Positions 7,801-17,488 of a DNA stretch of 47,364 bases are shown here, in pieces (the stretch's first letter is position 1; every line of letters begins with the position of its first letter). The DNA is from Amycolatopsis regifaucium. Its GTDB lineage: Bacteria > Actinomycetota > Actinomycetes > Mycobacteriales > Pseudonocardiaceae. Both the position numbers and the translations under genes were made by a program. The notes beneath the pieces were generated by a model. The model searched no databases and was not told the DNA's origin. It was given only the letters and a program-made list of their open reading frames with translations. Location: NCBI RefSeq assembly GCF_001613935.1, contig NZ_LQCI01000029.1, positions 1-47,364 on the forward strand, in the 5' to 3' direction.

Positions 7801-10600
7801 CGTAGTTGCTGTTGGGGCCGAACCGCATCGAGGTGATCGAGCTCGGCGCGTTGTTCCGGACTTCGTAGGTGAAGCGCGCGCTGGGTTCGGTGGGATGGTC
7901 TGGCCGAGGCCGGTTGGGCTGCCAGACTTCGGCTTTGCGGCCGAGCGCGTCGTAGCTGATCTCCATGACCCGGTTGTTGGGGTCGGTGATCGTCCGCGCA
8001 GATCCCCAGGCCGGCTCGTAGACGGTCGTCGTCTTGTGTCCCAGAGCGTTGGCGGTGACAAGCTGGGTTACCGGCCCGCTGGTGACCGGGGTGTAGGTGG
8101 AGGTGGCGGTGTTGCCGTCGGCGTCGGTGATTTCGATCGCGCGCCCATGGACATCGCGTTTGGTCTTCGCGACGGGACGGTAAACCGGCGTGAACCCGTT
8201 GTACCCGTCGACCTCTTCAGCCAGCGTGACGTCACCCACCGTGGGCGGGACGCCGGGTGCGAGCGTGTCGTAGGACGACCGGACGTCGGAGATGGTGTCC
8301 CGCGGATAGACCGGCAGGAACCCGCACACCGTCGAGAGGGTCTCGACCCGCGACGGGAAATTCAGCAGCCACCGGTCGGTGTTCTGGGCGTAGGTCGTGT
8401 TCGTGCAGCGCTCGTCCCCGGTGACGTTGAGGTCACCGAGGTCGTTGACCTTGGTCGGCAGGCCGTTGGGGTCGTAGTCCGTGGTGGTTTTGGTGGTTCG
8501 CCAGCCACCTGCGGCCAGGGCGGTGAAGGAGCGCTGCGTTCCGGTTCGGACGATGTAGGCCTTGTATACCCCGCGCGTCGCGGTCGGGCCTTGCCAGCTG
8601 GGTTCGGTGATCGTTTTGCCGACGACAGCGCCGGCCTCGCCGTTCTTGGTGAGGCTTTCCAGCTCCAGTCCCTGAAGCCAGTCCTCGTCGACGTGGGATC
8701 CGCCTTCGCTGTCCGGGAGGCTGACGGGTCGTGTTCCGTTGTTGGGGAGCTTGTCCCCGTGCATGCCGCGGAAGTACCGGGTTTCGCTGTAGCTGGTCGG
8801 CCCGCTGGGGTTGTCGGGTTTACCGGTGCGGACGATAACCTTGCCGAAGCCGCGGAACTCGTTCCAGGTCTTGTCCTTTTCAGGCGCGAACTCGGAAGTG
8901 GTGTAGTGCCACGCCGCGCCCTCCGGGTACTCGTAGTTGGTGACCTGTTCGGAACTGGTGCTCATCCAATCGGACTGGACGACGGAACCGACGACGTACT
9001 TGTGGAAGTAGTCGGTGCGTTCGGCGAAATCCCGTTTGGTCCACGTCACTGGGAAACAGCGTTTGGTGTTGGTTTCCGGCTTGTCCGGCAAAGACGTGGC
9101 GGAGCAGTCGGCGGGTGCGTAGTTGACGGTGGTGACGCCACCGGCTTCGGAGACGATGGCGGAGAGCCGGTACCGGTTGAGATAGCCGACACCGTCGTCT
9201 TTCACGACCCGGTTCGGGAGTTTCTTGCCTTCGAACGTGACCTTAGGCAGCGTGATGGGCGTGCCGACGTGGCCGGTGTGTGTGATGGATTTGAGCCAGA
9301 GAGCGGCTTTGTTGCCGTCGTCGGGGTTCGGGAACTGCTGCTCGAGAGTCCAGCTGTCGACGTCGGTGTAGCCGGTGCCCGCGCGGACCTGGGTGGTGAT
9401 CTTCGCGAGGCGTTTGGTCGACCAGAACGTGGGGCTGTAGTGGTCCTTGCACGTGGGTCCGTCACACCGGTCGGCCAGGGCGACATCGGGAAAGTTCTCG
9501 GGCTTGTCGAGCGTGCACAGGCTACCGGGGACACATCGCTCCTCGGTCACGAAGGTCACTTTCCCGGCAGCGGGAGCCGGGTCACCTTCACGCAGGCCGT
9601 ACTGGATCTCCTTGAGCGTCCCACCACGGACGTAGGAGACTGCGGTGTCTTTGACGTTCTGCCCGTAGTTGTTGGTCTCGATGTCGTAGCTGTAGAGGAT
9701 CAGGTTGCCGTGCCGGTCGACGACCTTGTCCAGGTTCCAGCGGTAGGCCTGGACACAGGCCGAGTTGTCGAACTTGTTGTCCACCGCATGGCAAGGTTCG
9801 CCGACGTCATCACCGTAGACGGGCACGGTCCAGGTCGACTTCGACGCCGGAGCGGACCCGAAGAAGTACTGAGTGCCGTCAACAGTGGTGATCTTCCAGT
9901 ACTCGCCGTCACGAGCGCCGTTCGCGGCGCCGGTGAGGTGCTCGATACGGGAGCCGTTGTCGCTCTTCTGCCGCCACACCTTCTTGTCGGTGTCATGGAT
10001 CAGCATGCCGCCGGACCCGTTGTAGACGGCGGTGGCGTTGTCACTCTTCCAGCAGAGGTCACCGACCTTCGGTGGGGTGGTTCCGCCTTCCTTGTCGTCC
10101 TGGCAACTGCCGTAGGTGCGTTCGACGAAACCCGGGTGCAGGTCCCAGCCGTCGCCGACCCACGACGCCTGGTTGTTTGTGGCGCTCGTACGTCCGTCAA
10201 CCGTCGAGGAGTTATAGGACAACGCCAGGTTGGGCTGCAGATCACCGGGCGCGGGCGGCACACGCAGCGGGTAGGACCAAGTGAAGTCGCCGGTCTGTTT
10301 CGACACATCCCATGTCGCCGTTGGCGACAGGGACGTCGCGCTGCTGGTACCTCCTCCGTCAGGTGTGGTGGAACCGGTGGGCTGGTTCCCGGTGAGCGCT
10401 TTGAGGCTCGCTTCGTCGAGGTTTCGCCCCTGCATGGTCTGCTTTGTCACCGGAGTCGAGTTGACTGCCGGTGAGTCGACACTCCAGCCATTGGCCGCGT
10501 TCGCGACTTGCGAGGTGCTGACGCCGGTCACGACCAGCGAGCAGATCAACGCCACGGTAAGGGCTCTCGACGTGCGGCGTGTAGACGACTTCTGTCGCAT
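4820..10600 (-). CDS. Rhs/YD-repeat polymorphic toxin, secreted
   Basis: The protein has 1,926 residues. It starts at ATG 10600 behind GGAGAA, with a Sec-type signal peptide (basic start, ALTVALICSLVVTG, then a VANA-A site). The first third begins with a SpvB/TcaB-like segment (TGDFTWSYPLRVPP, LALSYNSSTVDG). Dozens of YD-type repeats then form the hollow Rhs shell (YDALGRKAEVWQ, YDYTNSDKLAAL, YTYDIHGSLIRT). The Rhs core signature lies around residues 1590-1665 (YDADLGRFISLDPIMDP ... NNPIAFSDPSGL). The last ~275 residues differ in composition: a hydrophobic glycine-rich stretch (LLGAAMAIVGAGMTAGGRG) precedes a compact tip ending PGRVPNSYAVYEKT ... VKDKMGP, the presumed toxin. The toxin activity is not assigned. 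The gene follows the LamG gene by 96 bp and overlaps the immunity gene. Confidence 0.9.
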   Translation of the reverse strand: MRQKSSTRRTSRALTVALICSLVVTGVSTSQVANAANGWSVDSPAVNSTPVTKQTMQGRNLDEASLKALTGNQPTGSTTPDGGGTSSATSLSPTATWDVSKQTGDFTWSYPLRVPPAPGDLQPNLALSYNSSTVDGRTSATNNQASWVGDGWDLHPGFVERTYGSCQDDKEGGTTPPKVGDLCWKSDNATAVYNGSGGMLIHDTDKKVWRQKSDNGSRIEHLTGAANGARDGEYWKITTVDGTQYFFGSAPASKSTWTVPVYGDDVGEPCHAVDNKFDNSACVQAYRWNLDKVVDRHGNLILYSYDIETNNYGQNVKDTAVSYVRGGTLKEIQYGLREGDPAPAAGKVTFVTEERCVPGSLCTLDKPENFPDVALADRCDGPTCKDHYSPTFWSTKRLAKITTQVRAGTGYTDVDSWTLEQQFPNPDDGNKAALWLKSITHTGHVGTPITLPKVTFEGKKLPNRVVKDDGVGYLNRYRLSAIVSEAGGVTTVNYAPADCSATSLPDKPETNTKRCFPVTWTKRDFAERTDYFHKYVVGSVVQSDWMSTSSEQVTNYEYPEGAAWHYTTSEFAPEKDKTWNEFRGFGKVIVRTGKPDNPSGPTSYSETRYFRGMHGDKLPNNGTRPVSLPDSEGGSHVDEDWLQGLELESLTKNGEAGAVVGKTITEPSWQGPTATRGVYKAYIVRTGTQRSFTALAAGGWRTTKTTTDYDPNGLPTKVNDLGDLNVTGDERCTNTTYAQNTDRWLLNFPSRVETLSTVCGFLPVYPRDTISDVRSSYDTLAPGVPPTVGDVTLAEEVDGYNGFTPVYRPVAKTKRDVHGRAIEITDADGNTATSTYTPVTSGPVTQLVTANALGHKTTTVYEPAWGSARTITDPNNRVMEISYDALGRKAEVWQPNRPRPDHPTEPSARFTYEVRNNAPSSITSMRFGPNSNYVTSTTILDGLYRTRQVQAPAPGGGRLLVDTRYDSQGRAYKTTQPFYNDQPVDTSLWVASDTEVPGLTVTEFDGAGRAIASTYRGGDKNWRTSTTYGGDSVSVTPPEGGSATTTITDARGRTRALRQYHGAQPTGDNYDETKYDYTNSDKLAALTDSSGSRWSYTYDIHGSLIRTDDPDRGATTYVYNKLNQQISSTDARNVTLAFRYDKLGRKTGVFKDNLTGTKLSEWAYDSAYKGVGQLASSTRWVDGNAYVNKVNVYGPLYQPTTTSIIIPPSEGPKLAGTYQSFFQYKDDGSLGGTGIPKAGDLLAESMLYTYDDLGKPLTTEGSWNGPVYQDYVSATDYTRYGEPQRIQLGGESSTSTDGKRAWLSYYYDTNTRRLDRTIVDAEVPQPMQTDTRYSYNPAGNITAISNAPIGQPADKQCFGYDYLQRLTEAWTPANTDCGAPRAANALGGPAPYWQSYAYDKSGNRIGDTQHLVGGDVTRKYSYAAPGTPRPHLLNAVTSEGPAGTKTAQYTYDELGNTKARPGTSGQQALDWNVENRLEKVTDGTADTTFLYDADGSRLIRRDPTGTTLYLGPQEVRLDKTSGTATTTRYYTHGGATIAMRKSGALTWLAGDHQGTIQVAINASDLTVKQRRQTPFGAERGPSAGMPGERGFVGGTIDASAGLTTLGARSYDADLGRFISLDPIMDPSSPQQINGYSYSINNPIAFSDPSGLAHEDSPGYCVGWRGDCGIDPRVGNDINGHYTPEQLADKGVKKGQAKSNRKNWERKNAPSSRKRDQVFAEFDKVLNMSTLEYWNFPMPPNVDPDTNICFGKLACEKARNYLLAPETENDVEGAKLIAATYCVDNFDECSSAEGVAETIHSLLGAAMAIVGAGMTAGGRGLAGRSKPGTGTATGESLRNLGVEDLTPGQASNLLRYQKKLPNAAEETVITGLPGGSVTFQTRVPGRVPNSYAVYEKTVSFDGKTTGYLKTTVLPDGSVAHVKDKMGP

Positions 10601-10696
10601 CAGTTCTCCAGGCTGGACGCAGTGAGGCTCTGCCAGTGATCCAGGAGCGCCTCAAGTGGCTGTGGTCGATCGGTTCGCTGATTCCCGAGCGGCGGT

Positions 10697-13600
10697 CTAC
10701 CCGCCGCCGGTTCCCGTCGACGATGTTGGTTCGCGCCCTGCCGTGACTCCGCTGCTCGGCGCGGCGAAGACGGGCTGGACTTGAGGAAGCGTGGTGATGA
10801 CGTAGCCGAGCGAACGGTCGTTGCCCATGGCGCCGCAGTTGTCGCTGGTGTTGGTCATCGATTCGACACTGCTGCTGCCGCATCGGTAGAGAACCTGGAC
10901 ATCCGGCCCGTCCGGCCGCTGAGTCCAAAGCTGGCCAAGCGAACCGATGACGGTTTTGCCCTCACAGTTCGTGTCGAGTGACACGAACTGGTCCGCGTCG
11001 TTCACGCACGCGGTCAGCGGCTGTGTCCCGGTCTGCGGAAGCAGCGGCAGGTACCCGTGCCGGAACTCGGCGTAGTACCCGGGCCGGGCCGCTTGTGTGG
11101 TGCTGAGGTGGTCGTAGGCGGCGTTGTTGTAGTACCGCACGAGTGGCGCGTAGGCGAGGGTGTAGCCGAGGAGTGATTCCTGGGTCGCGCCCCCGCAGTC
11201 GGCCTGGCGGCTGTCGAAATGCCCAGTCGACGAGGTGCACCGGTAGACCGGGATCGTGGGGATGTTGGTCGGCTGCTGGGTGTAGACGGAGCCGATCTCA
11301 CCGATCTTGGTCTTGCCTTCGCAGGCCGCGTCGGTCGAGGTGAAGAAGTCCGTGCCGGATTGGCAGGAGTACAGCACACGAGTGTTGGGCTGGGCGCCGT
11401 CGATCAGCATGCCCAGGCTCCCGTCGAACCGGTAACCGGCCGCGGGTGTGACACTCGTGCTCGCCGTTCGCTTGCGTCCTGCCCCGTCGACATAGCTGCC
11501 CAGCTGGCCGCCGTCGGGTGCGGGGAAGGTGCCGTAGGTTCGGATGGCCGCTTCATTGGCCATGCCGTAGTGGGCGTAGACCTCGTCGATCATGCCGGGG
11601 AAGAACTCGGCGGACTTGCCGTTGGTCTTGCCGCGGCCAATGGCGAAGGACCCGTTCGCCTGCCAGAGGACGACACCGTCCTTCTTGCCCGCGAACTGCC
11701 CGTCGACATACAGCCGGAGCTGACGAGCGGCCTGATCGTAGACGCCGGTGAGATGTGTCCACCGGTTCACGACCGCCGGGTCGAACGAGCTGACGTAGGA
11801 CACCGGTGACGCGTCGACGTCCTGGGCGGTCGTACCGAACGTCCACCGCCCGGCTTCCGGCCGGTACTGGATTGTGAAGCCGCTCATCCGCGCGCCGTCC
11901 TGGGATAGCACGGTCGCGACCTGATCGGTACGAGAGAGGTTGGCCCACGCGGACACGGTGAAACTGTCCTCCATAGCCAGACCTCGCTCGGGCGCGGTCG
12001 CCTGCCCATCGGTGCCGTTCAGCTTGATCGCGGTACCGCTCACACCCGGCGCGAAGGACGCGCCGCCAGTCGGGACGACGGCGTTGCCGCGCCAGCTGTA
12101 ATCCTTGCCGGTTCCGTTGTCGAACCGCCAAGCGCCACCGTCTCCACGAGGTAGTTCGTCGTGCACCTTGCGGACTTCCCCGTCACTGAGCGCCTTGGAG
12201 AAGACGCGGACGTCGTCGATGCCCCTGGAGAAGAAATTGTTGTTGTTCCCGTTCCAGCGGGCCCGGCCGATCGTGAACGGCCCAGCGGACGGGATCGAGG
12301 TGACTCCGACCTGAATCGCGGACTGGACACCGTTCACGTAGAGCTTGAGCTGCCGGAACTGGGCGTCGTAGACCACGGCAAGCTGGGTCCATGCGTTGAG
12401 GACCGCGGGTTGGGCCGACAAGAGCGACGCCGCCGGTGGGTCGTTCTGATCGGCACTGGGCACCACGGCACGCCATTTCTTCGTGCCGCCGTCGTACTGG
12501 ACGAGGAAGGCACTGACTCTGTTGCCGTCCTGACCGAAGACGCTGTAGTAGCCGTTGTCGGTTTTGGTCAAGTGCGCCCACGCCGAGACCGAGAAGCTCT
12601 TCGTGGTGTCGATGACCTCCCCGGTCGTTTCCGCGTAGCCGGTCGTCCCGTCCAGCCACACCGCCGGCCCGATCATCCCATCGGTCCAGCCCGCCCCGCC
12701 CTTGAGCGTCGCGTTCTTCCCTTGGCCGCTGACATCCTGGGCCGTCTGACCGGCCTTCTCATCGAAACGCCAGTAAGCGGCGTCAGCAGCCGGCAAGGTC
12801 GCAGGGCCGCCGTCCGCGGCGGGATACGACTTGTACAGCCCCGCCATCCTGTCCCTGTCAAGCGCTGACGTGTAGAGACGGGCATCGTCTACCTTGCCGG
12901 TCCAGAACTGGCTCGGCTTGTCCGCGGTCAGACCTCGTCCGATCTGAGCAGCGCCGGACGCCTGCCAGCGCCCGTTCAGAGTCCCGTCACCGACACGTTG
13001 TCCGTTGACATAAAGCCAGATTTTCCTGCTCTGCCGGTCATAAGTACCAGCCAGGTGCACCCAGGAATTGATCTCGGCGGGAAAAGTCGGCACCGCTGCT
13101 CTCGCGACGGCGTTGTCCGTGTCGGTCTCCGCCATCTCGAACACCCACTTGCCGCAGGCGTTCGGATTCTCGAATTCGCCACCAAAGCAGGTCGCGTTCA
13201 TCTCATCGGCGACGTGCCCGAGCCGGAACTTGCTGGTCCGCTCGCCGTCGATGCTCAGAGCCGTGAGCTTGGAGACGATGTCGGATTTACGGTCCATGTA
13301 GACCCACGCCGACGCGCTGAAGCTCTCGTCGGTTCGCAGGTCGACACCGGTGGTACCGACAGCGCCGGTTTTTCCGTCGAACTGGACGGCGTTCCCGACC
13401 CGGCCGGGCGCGAACTGCGTTCCCGGCTCGAGTGTTCCGGTGCGGGAGCCGGTGGAGTCGGCGACCTTGGTGCCGCTGGATTCGTCGAGCTGCCAGTTGT
13501 GGACCAGGGTGAGGTCCTGCCCGGACATGGTGCGGATCTCGTCGGTGAACAAGGTGCGGCTGTAGACCTTGACGTCGTCGACCGCACCACCGAACGCGTC

Positions 13601-16600
13601 CAACCAGTTGCCCGCCCATCTGCCGCGACCGATGTCGAACTCGGCGGTCGCGTTCCAGCGCGTGGTGAACGTCGCTGTCCCGGACAAGGTGCCGTTCACA
13701 TACAACTGCATCTCGCCGCTGTTGCTGTCGTAGTTCGCGGCGAGGTGTGTCCAGACTCCTGTTTGGACCGGCTGCGCCGAGCGTGCGCGGACAACCGCGG
13801 TCGGCGCGGTGCTGTCGGGGCCGTGCATCGCGAACGCCCACCGGTCGTCGCTCGCGCCGGTGTAGCCGAGGTTGAACGCGGACACGTTTTGCCCGCTCTG
13901 GCTCACCACAGCACCCCAACCTGGGGTTTTGTTGGTCATCTTCACCCAGGCGGCGACGGAAAAGCTCATGCTGCTGTCGATCGGCGCCTTCGCGCTGACG
14001 TAGTCGTCGATGCCGTCCAGGTTCACCGCGAGATCAGCCTGATCCGGGTAGCTGGTCTGCCCGGCAATCCACTGGGCGCCATTCCGCGCTGTGCCGTGGC
14101 TCGGGTTCACCGCGCCTGACGTGTCTTGCGCGTCGCCATCGAGTTTCCAGGAGGCGGCGGAGACGTTGTTCTGGGCGACGATGCCCTGGATCTCCGCGAG
14201 GTCGAGCGTGCGGCTGTAGGCGCGCACCTCGTCGATCCCACCGGACCAGTAACCGAGCGGCGTCCCGTACTTCCCTCGTCCGATGGCGAAGGGGCCGGTG
14301 GCGTGCCACGGCGTCGCCGGGGCCGGGGTGCTCGCGACCTGCTTCCCGTTGACCATGAGCGTGAGGGTTTTGGCGGTCGCGTTGTACACGCCGGCCAGGT
14401 GTGTCCACGGCACGGTCTGCACCGTGTTCGCCCCGGACCTGACCTCCGTCGCCGTTCCACCGATGGCGTCACCCGGGTGCACGCCGAAGACCCAGGAACC
14501 GTTGTTCTGCTTGAGGTAGAAACCGCTCACCGTCGTGCCGTCCTGGGAAACGGCGGTCATATCGGCGACCTTGTCCGGTTTCACCCAGGCGGTGATCGCG
14601 TAACTCTGATCGGTCCGCACCACCGGCCCCGACGTCGCCGCGAAGCCCTTGACCCCATCGAAAGTGGCCGCACCATTGACCGCGCCCTGGGGAGCGAACC
14701 TGGCGCCGGGCTGGAGCACCGCCATCTCACCGCCCGAGGCGGCGTTGCGTGCGGTCGTCCCGTCCGCGTCGTCGAGATTCCAATAGCCGGCGGTGACGTT
14801 GTCGCGGGTGACCGCGGACTTGACCTCGGCATCGGTGAGCACCCGGTCATAGGTGCGGATCTCGTCGACCGCACCGGCCAGGTAGTCCTTCCCGACGCCG
14901 TTGACGATCGCGCGACCGACCGCGAATTCATGCGTCGCGGGCCACGGGGACTTCCATGCCGTACTGCCTTGGAGGTCACCGTTGACATACAGCCGGATCT
15001 GCTGTGCCCCGGAGTCGTAGACACCGGCGAGATGAGTCCACGTGTTCGTCTGCGCCGCGGTGAGCGACGACACCGTCGTCGGCGCCGTAGCCGGGTCGTT
15101 ACCAGGCCGGAACTCCAACGCCCAGCGATCGGTCGCGGTGCCCGTGTGCCCGAGCTTCACCATCGCCGTCGTCGACGCGTTCTGGCTCAGCAATGTCGAC
15201 CAGCCCGGCTTCTTCTCCGCGAGATTGACCCAGCCCGAGAAGGAGAAACTGGGGTACGTGCTCGTCGAAATCGGTGCCGTCACGTAGTCGTCGACACCAT
15301 CCAGCTTGAGACCTGACCCGGTACTGCCCGGCACATAGACGGGCCCGCCGTACAGCGTCGCGTCGCGGAACCCGAGGGTGGCGGTGTCCTTCGTGTTGCC
15401 TTCCAACGACCATTGCGCCAACGGGCCGTTACCCGCTCGCACGTAGAAGTGGTGTGTCTGCGTCGGACTGCGATGCCCGGCACGGTCGACACTCTGCACG
15501 AACAGATCCCTCGGCCCGTCACCAGGCGGGGTCAGCTTCGCGTAAGCCTTACCGCCGAGCGCGATGGCGTCGATCGGCGTCGTCGGTGGATCCGTCCAGC
15601 CGTACAGGTAGTGGTCGACATCCGTGACCTTGGTGGTCGCGTCGCTCGCATCGAACTCGAACACGTCCGGCACGCCGACACCACCGTGCCAAGCATTGTC
15701 CGCCTTGTAGAGGGGCGCTGTCACCGTCGGCTTGTTGCCGATACCCGTCTGATCGACGATGAACGGACCAGGCCCATTCCGCCAATCACCGCCATCCGCG
15801 GAATCGTGACCCCACACCGTCCACGTGACACGTTGCCCATTCCGCTTCGTCAGATCGACATCAGTACTGTGATAGGCACCCGATGCCTGGTAGATCGCCG
15901 GAGCGCGCTGGTCCGGAGCGCCGCCGTAGATGTCCCAGACCGGGCGGAGCTGGTCGTTGGCGTCCGGGTCGGACAACCTGCTCAACAGCCGGATCGATGG
16001 GTCTCCGACATACGGCACCCCCTCACACCAGCGACACGGGGCGGGCAGCGGCGGATCGGTCTTCATGTCGTACGGCGGGTTCGGCTTCGTGTTGTAGGTG
16101 ATCTGCAGGATCGTGCTCGGAACGTCGTACTTGCGCCACGCGCTCGAGTCGGTCTCCGACTTCGCTTGCAGGAAGTAGGTCGAAGAACCGTTCGGGTTGA
16201 TGTAGAGACCGACCGGGAACCCAACCGGCTTGTTTCCCGAGCAGGAGTTCCAGTTGCTGGGCACCCACACGGTGGAAACATGATCACCACCGGGTGCGTT
16301 GTTCCAGGTCGTGCCCCACCAAATGTTGTCCCTCGCGATAAAGAGCTGGTGTTCCTTCGGGTCACAGTTCGGACCGTGTACCACGGCCGTGTTGAAATTG
16401 ACCGTCTTGATTTCTTTTCCGGCGAGGAATGCCGTGTCGAACTGGAAGTAAGTACGAGCGAGGTCGATACTGCCGCATTCACTCCAGGTACATTTACCGA
16501 CCTTCGCCCAGGCGTCTCCGTCACCCGTACCGTTGACGTAGGAGTCGTTCGGGTAGCCGCGGAACACCTTCGCCCACATACTCTGTCCTGGCGACCGCAT

Positions 16601-17458
16601 GTCCGGGTCGACCACCACCGGGTACCGCGTGCCCGGACTCGCCAGCATCGCGGCATTCGGCGTCAACGTCATCGAGGAGCGATCGATCGCGACCTCGACC
16701 GGTGTGCTCGTGCTCTCGCGCCCTCTGGCGTCCCACATTGTCGCAGCCGGTGCGACGAAAATCTTCTGCCCGGTGTCATCGACGGCCTGAACCCGGCCGG
16801 TTCCCTCCGACGTGAGCTGCACACCCTCCGTCTCAAGCGCGAGCTTGATCGACGACAACGCGGGGTTACGCCCCGCATCTGGAGTCTTGACCACGAAACG
16901 CTGGTTGTAGCCCTCGGCTTCTGCCTGCATCTCCAAGTCGACGCCAGGTAGTACCTCCCGGTACCTCGCCTTGTTGCCCTCGAGTTCAGGCTTCGGCAAC
17001 GAGCCCGGCCACCGCAACGCGATGCTCTTACCGTTACGCGAGAATCGCACCAGCGGACCCTTGGCTCCACCCGCGGAAAACGCCACATCGGCTACAGCGG
17101 CCTTCGGCCTCACCGTGCCGTCCGGCACGGACGCCAGTGTCGTATCGACAGGAACCCAACCGTCGGCCTTACGGACCCGCACAGGCTGCGGCGACAACTG
17201 CGCCGTCAACGTCCCGTCAGGGTTCGCCAGCACCTTCTTCGCCTCAGCGGTCTGATCAGCCACCCCGACCGGCGAGCCCTGCAACCGCGCCGCCGCGAAC
17301 GCACTAGCGGCATCCGGCGCCTCCGCAACAGGGACCACCGCCGCAGGCAGTGAACTTTTCGGCGGACTCGCCGTCACCACGACGACACCGGCCAACATCA
17401 GGAAGATCATGGGTAACGCGCGCAGCCTGAAGCCACGCGCCACTGACGGACGCACCAT
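10697..17458 (-). CDS. giant secreted protein with six LamG domains
   Basis: The protein has 2,253 residues from ATG 17458, chosen because GAGGGGG lies about ten bases upstream; an in-frame upstream start at 17488 lacks this. The N-terminus is a signal peptide or anchor (RLRALPMIFLMLAGVVVVTA). Residues about 270-430 look like a DNRLRE-type beta module (SMWAKVFRGYPNDSYVNG ... RTYFQFDTAFL). Six LamG/concanavalin-A-like jellyrolls begin near residues 680, 890, 1100, 1320, 1560 and 1775, each with a (Y/S/N/A)W(R/K/N/Q/S)(F/L)(D/E) start, an LDGxxDYV-type strand and a TWTHLAGVYD-type strand. The last ~250 residues carry repeated cysteine pairs (YSCQSGTDFFTS, YRCTSSTGHFDS) like DUF5648-type repeats. 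It lies directly upstream of the Rhs gene on the same strand and probably forms a surface or adhesion partner for toxin delivery. Confidence 0.88.
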   Translation of the reverse strand: MVRPSVARGFRLRALPMIFLMLAGVVVVTASPPKSSLPAAVVPVAEAPDAASAFAAARLQGSPVGVADQTAEAKKVLANPDGTLTAQLSPQPVRVRKADGWVPVDTTLASVPDGTVRPKAAVADVAFSAGGAKGPLVRFSRNGKSIALRWPGSLPKPELEGNKARYREVLPGVDLEMQAEAEGYNQRFVVKTPDAGRNPALSSIKLALETEGVQLTSEGTGRVQAVDDTGQKIFVAPAATMWDARGRESTSTPVEVAIDRSSMTLTPNAAMLASPGTRYPVVVDPDMRSPGQSMWAKVFRGYPNDSYVNGTGDGDAWAKVGKCTWSECGSIDLARTYFQFDTAFLAGKEIKTVNFNTAVVHGPNCDPKEHQLFIARDNIWWGTTWNNAPGGDHVSTVWVPSNWNSCSGNKPVGFPVGLYINPNGSSTYFLQAKSETDSSAWRKYDVPSTILQITYNTKPNPPYDMKTDPPLPAPCRWCEGVPYVGDPSIRLLSRLSDPDANDQLRPVWDIYGGAPDQRAPAIYQASGAYHSTDVDLTKRNGQRVTWTVWGHDSADGGDWRNGPGPFIVDQTGIGNKPTVTAPLYKADNAWHGGVGVPDVFEFDASDATTKVTDVDHYLYGWTDPPTTPIDAIALGGKAYAKLTPPGDGPRDLFVQSVDRAGHRSPTQTHHFYVRAGNGPLAQWSLEGNTKDTATLGFRDATLYGGPVYVPGSTGSGLKLDGVDDYVTAPISTSTYPSFSFSGWVNLAEKKPGWSTLLSQNASTTAMVKLGHTGTATDRWALEFRPGNDPATAPTTVSSLTAAQTNTWTHLAGVYDSGAQQIRLYVNGDLQGSTAWKSPWPATHEFAVGRAIVNGVGKDYLAGAVDEIRTYDRVLTDAEVKSAVTRDNVTAGYWNLDDADGTTARNAASGGEMAVLQPGARFAPQGAVNGAATFDGVKGFAATSGPVVRTDQSYAITAWVKPDKVADMTAVSQDGTTVSGFYLKQNNGSWVFGVHPGDAIGGTATEVRSGANTVQTVPWTHLAGVYNATAKTLTLMVNGKQVASTPAPATPWHATGPFAIGRGKYGTPLGYWSGGIDEVRAYSRTLDLAEIQGIVAQNNVSAASWKLDGDAQDTSGAVNPSHGTARNGAQWIAGQTSYPDQADLAVNLDGIDDYVSAKAPIDSSMSFSVAAWVKMTNKTPGWGAVVSQSGQNVSAFNLGYTGASDDRWAFAMHGPDSTAPTAVVRARSAQPVQTGVWTHLAANYDSNSGEMQLYVNGTLSGTATFTTRWNATAEFDIGRGRWAGNWLDAFGGAVDDVKVYSRTLFTDEIRTMSGQDLTLVHNWQLDESSGTKVADSTGSRTGTLEPGTQFAPGRVGNAVQFDGKTGAVGTTGVDLRTDESFSASAWVYMDRKSDIVSKLTALSIDGERTSKFRLGHVADEMNATCFGGEFENPNACGKWVFEMAETDTDNAVARAAVPTFPAEINSWVHLAGTYDRQSRKIWLYVNGQRVGDGTLNGRWQASGAAQIGRGLTADKPSQFWTGKVDDARLYTSALDRDRMAGLYKSYPAADGGPATLPAADAAYWRFDEKAGQTAQDVSGQGKNATLKGGAGWTDGMIGPAVWLDGTTGYAETTGEVIDTTKSFSVSAWAHLTKTDNGYYSVFGQDGNRVSAFLVQYDGGTKKWRAVVPSADQNDPPAASLLSAQPAVLNAWTQLAVVYDAQFRQLKLYVNGVQSAIQVGVTSIPSAGPFTIGRARWNGNNNNFFSRGIDDVRVFSKALSDGEVRKVHDELPRGDGGAWRFDNGTGKDYSWRGNAVVPTGGASFAPGVSGTAIKLNGTDGQATAPERGLAMEDSFTVSAWANLSRTDQVATVLSQDGARMSGFTIQYRPEAGRWTFGTTAQDVDASPVSYVSSFDPAVVNRWTHLTGVYDQAARQLRLYVDGQFAGKKDGVVLWQANGSFAIGRGKTNGKSAEFFPGMIDEVYAHYGMANEAAIRTYGTFPAPDGGQLGSYVDGAGRKRTASTSVTPAAGYRFDGSLGMLIDGAQPNTRVLYSCQSGTDFFTSTDAACEGKTKIGEIGSVYTQQPTNIPTIPVYRCTSSTGHFDSRQADCGGATQESLLGYTLAYAPLVRYYNNAAYDHLSTTQAARPGYYAEFRHGYLPLLPQTGTQPLTACVNDADQFVSLDTNCEGKTVIGSLGQLWTQRPDGPDVQVLYRCGSSSVESMTNTSDNCGAMGNDRSLGYVITTLPQVQPVFAAPSSGVTAGREPTSSTGTGGG

Positions 17459-17488
17459 CGAAAAAGACCCCCTCGGCCCGGTCAGCAC

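Noticed and set aside
6308..10474. Very long forward frame (1,388 codons)
   Set aside because: It is the antisense shadow of the Rhs gene: valine/glycine/arginine-rich, no motifs, no binding site.
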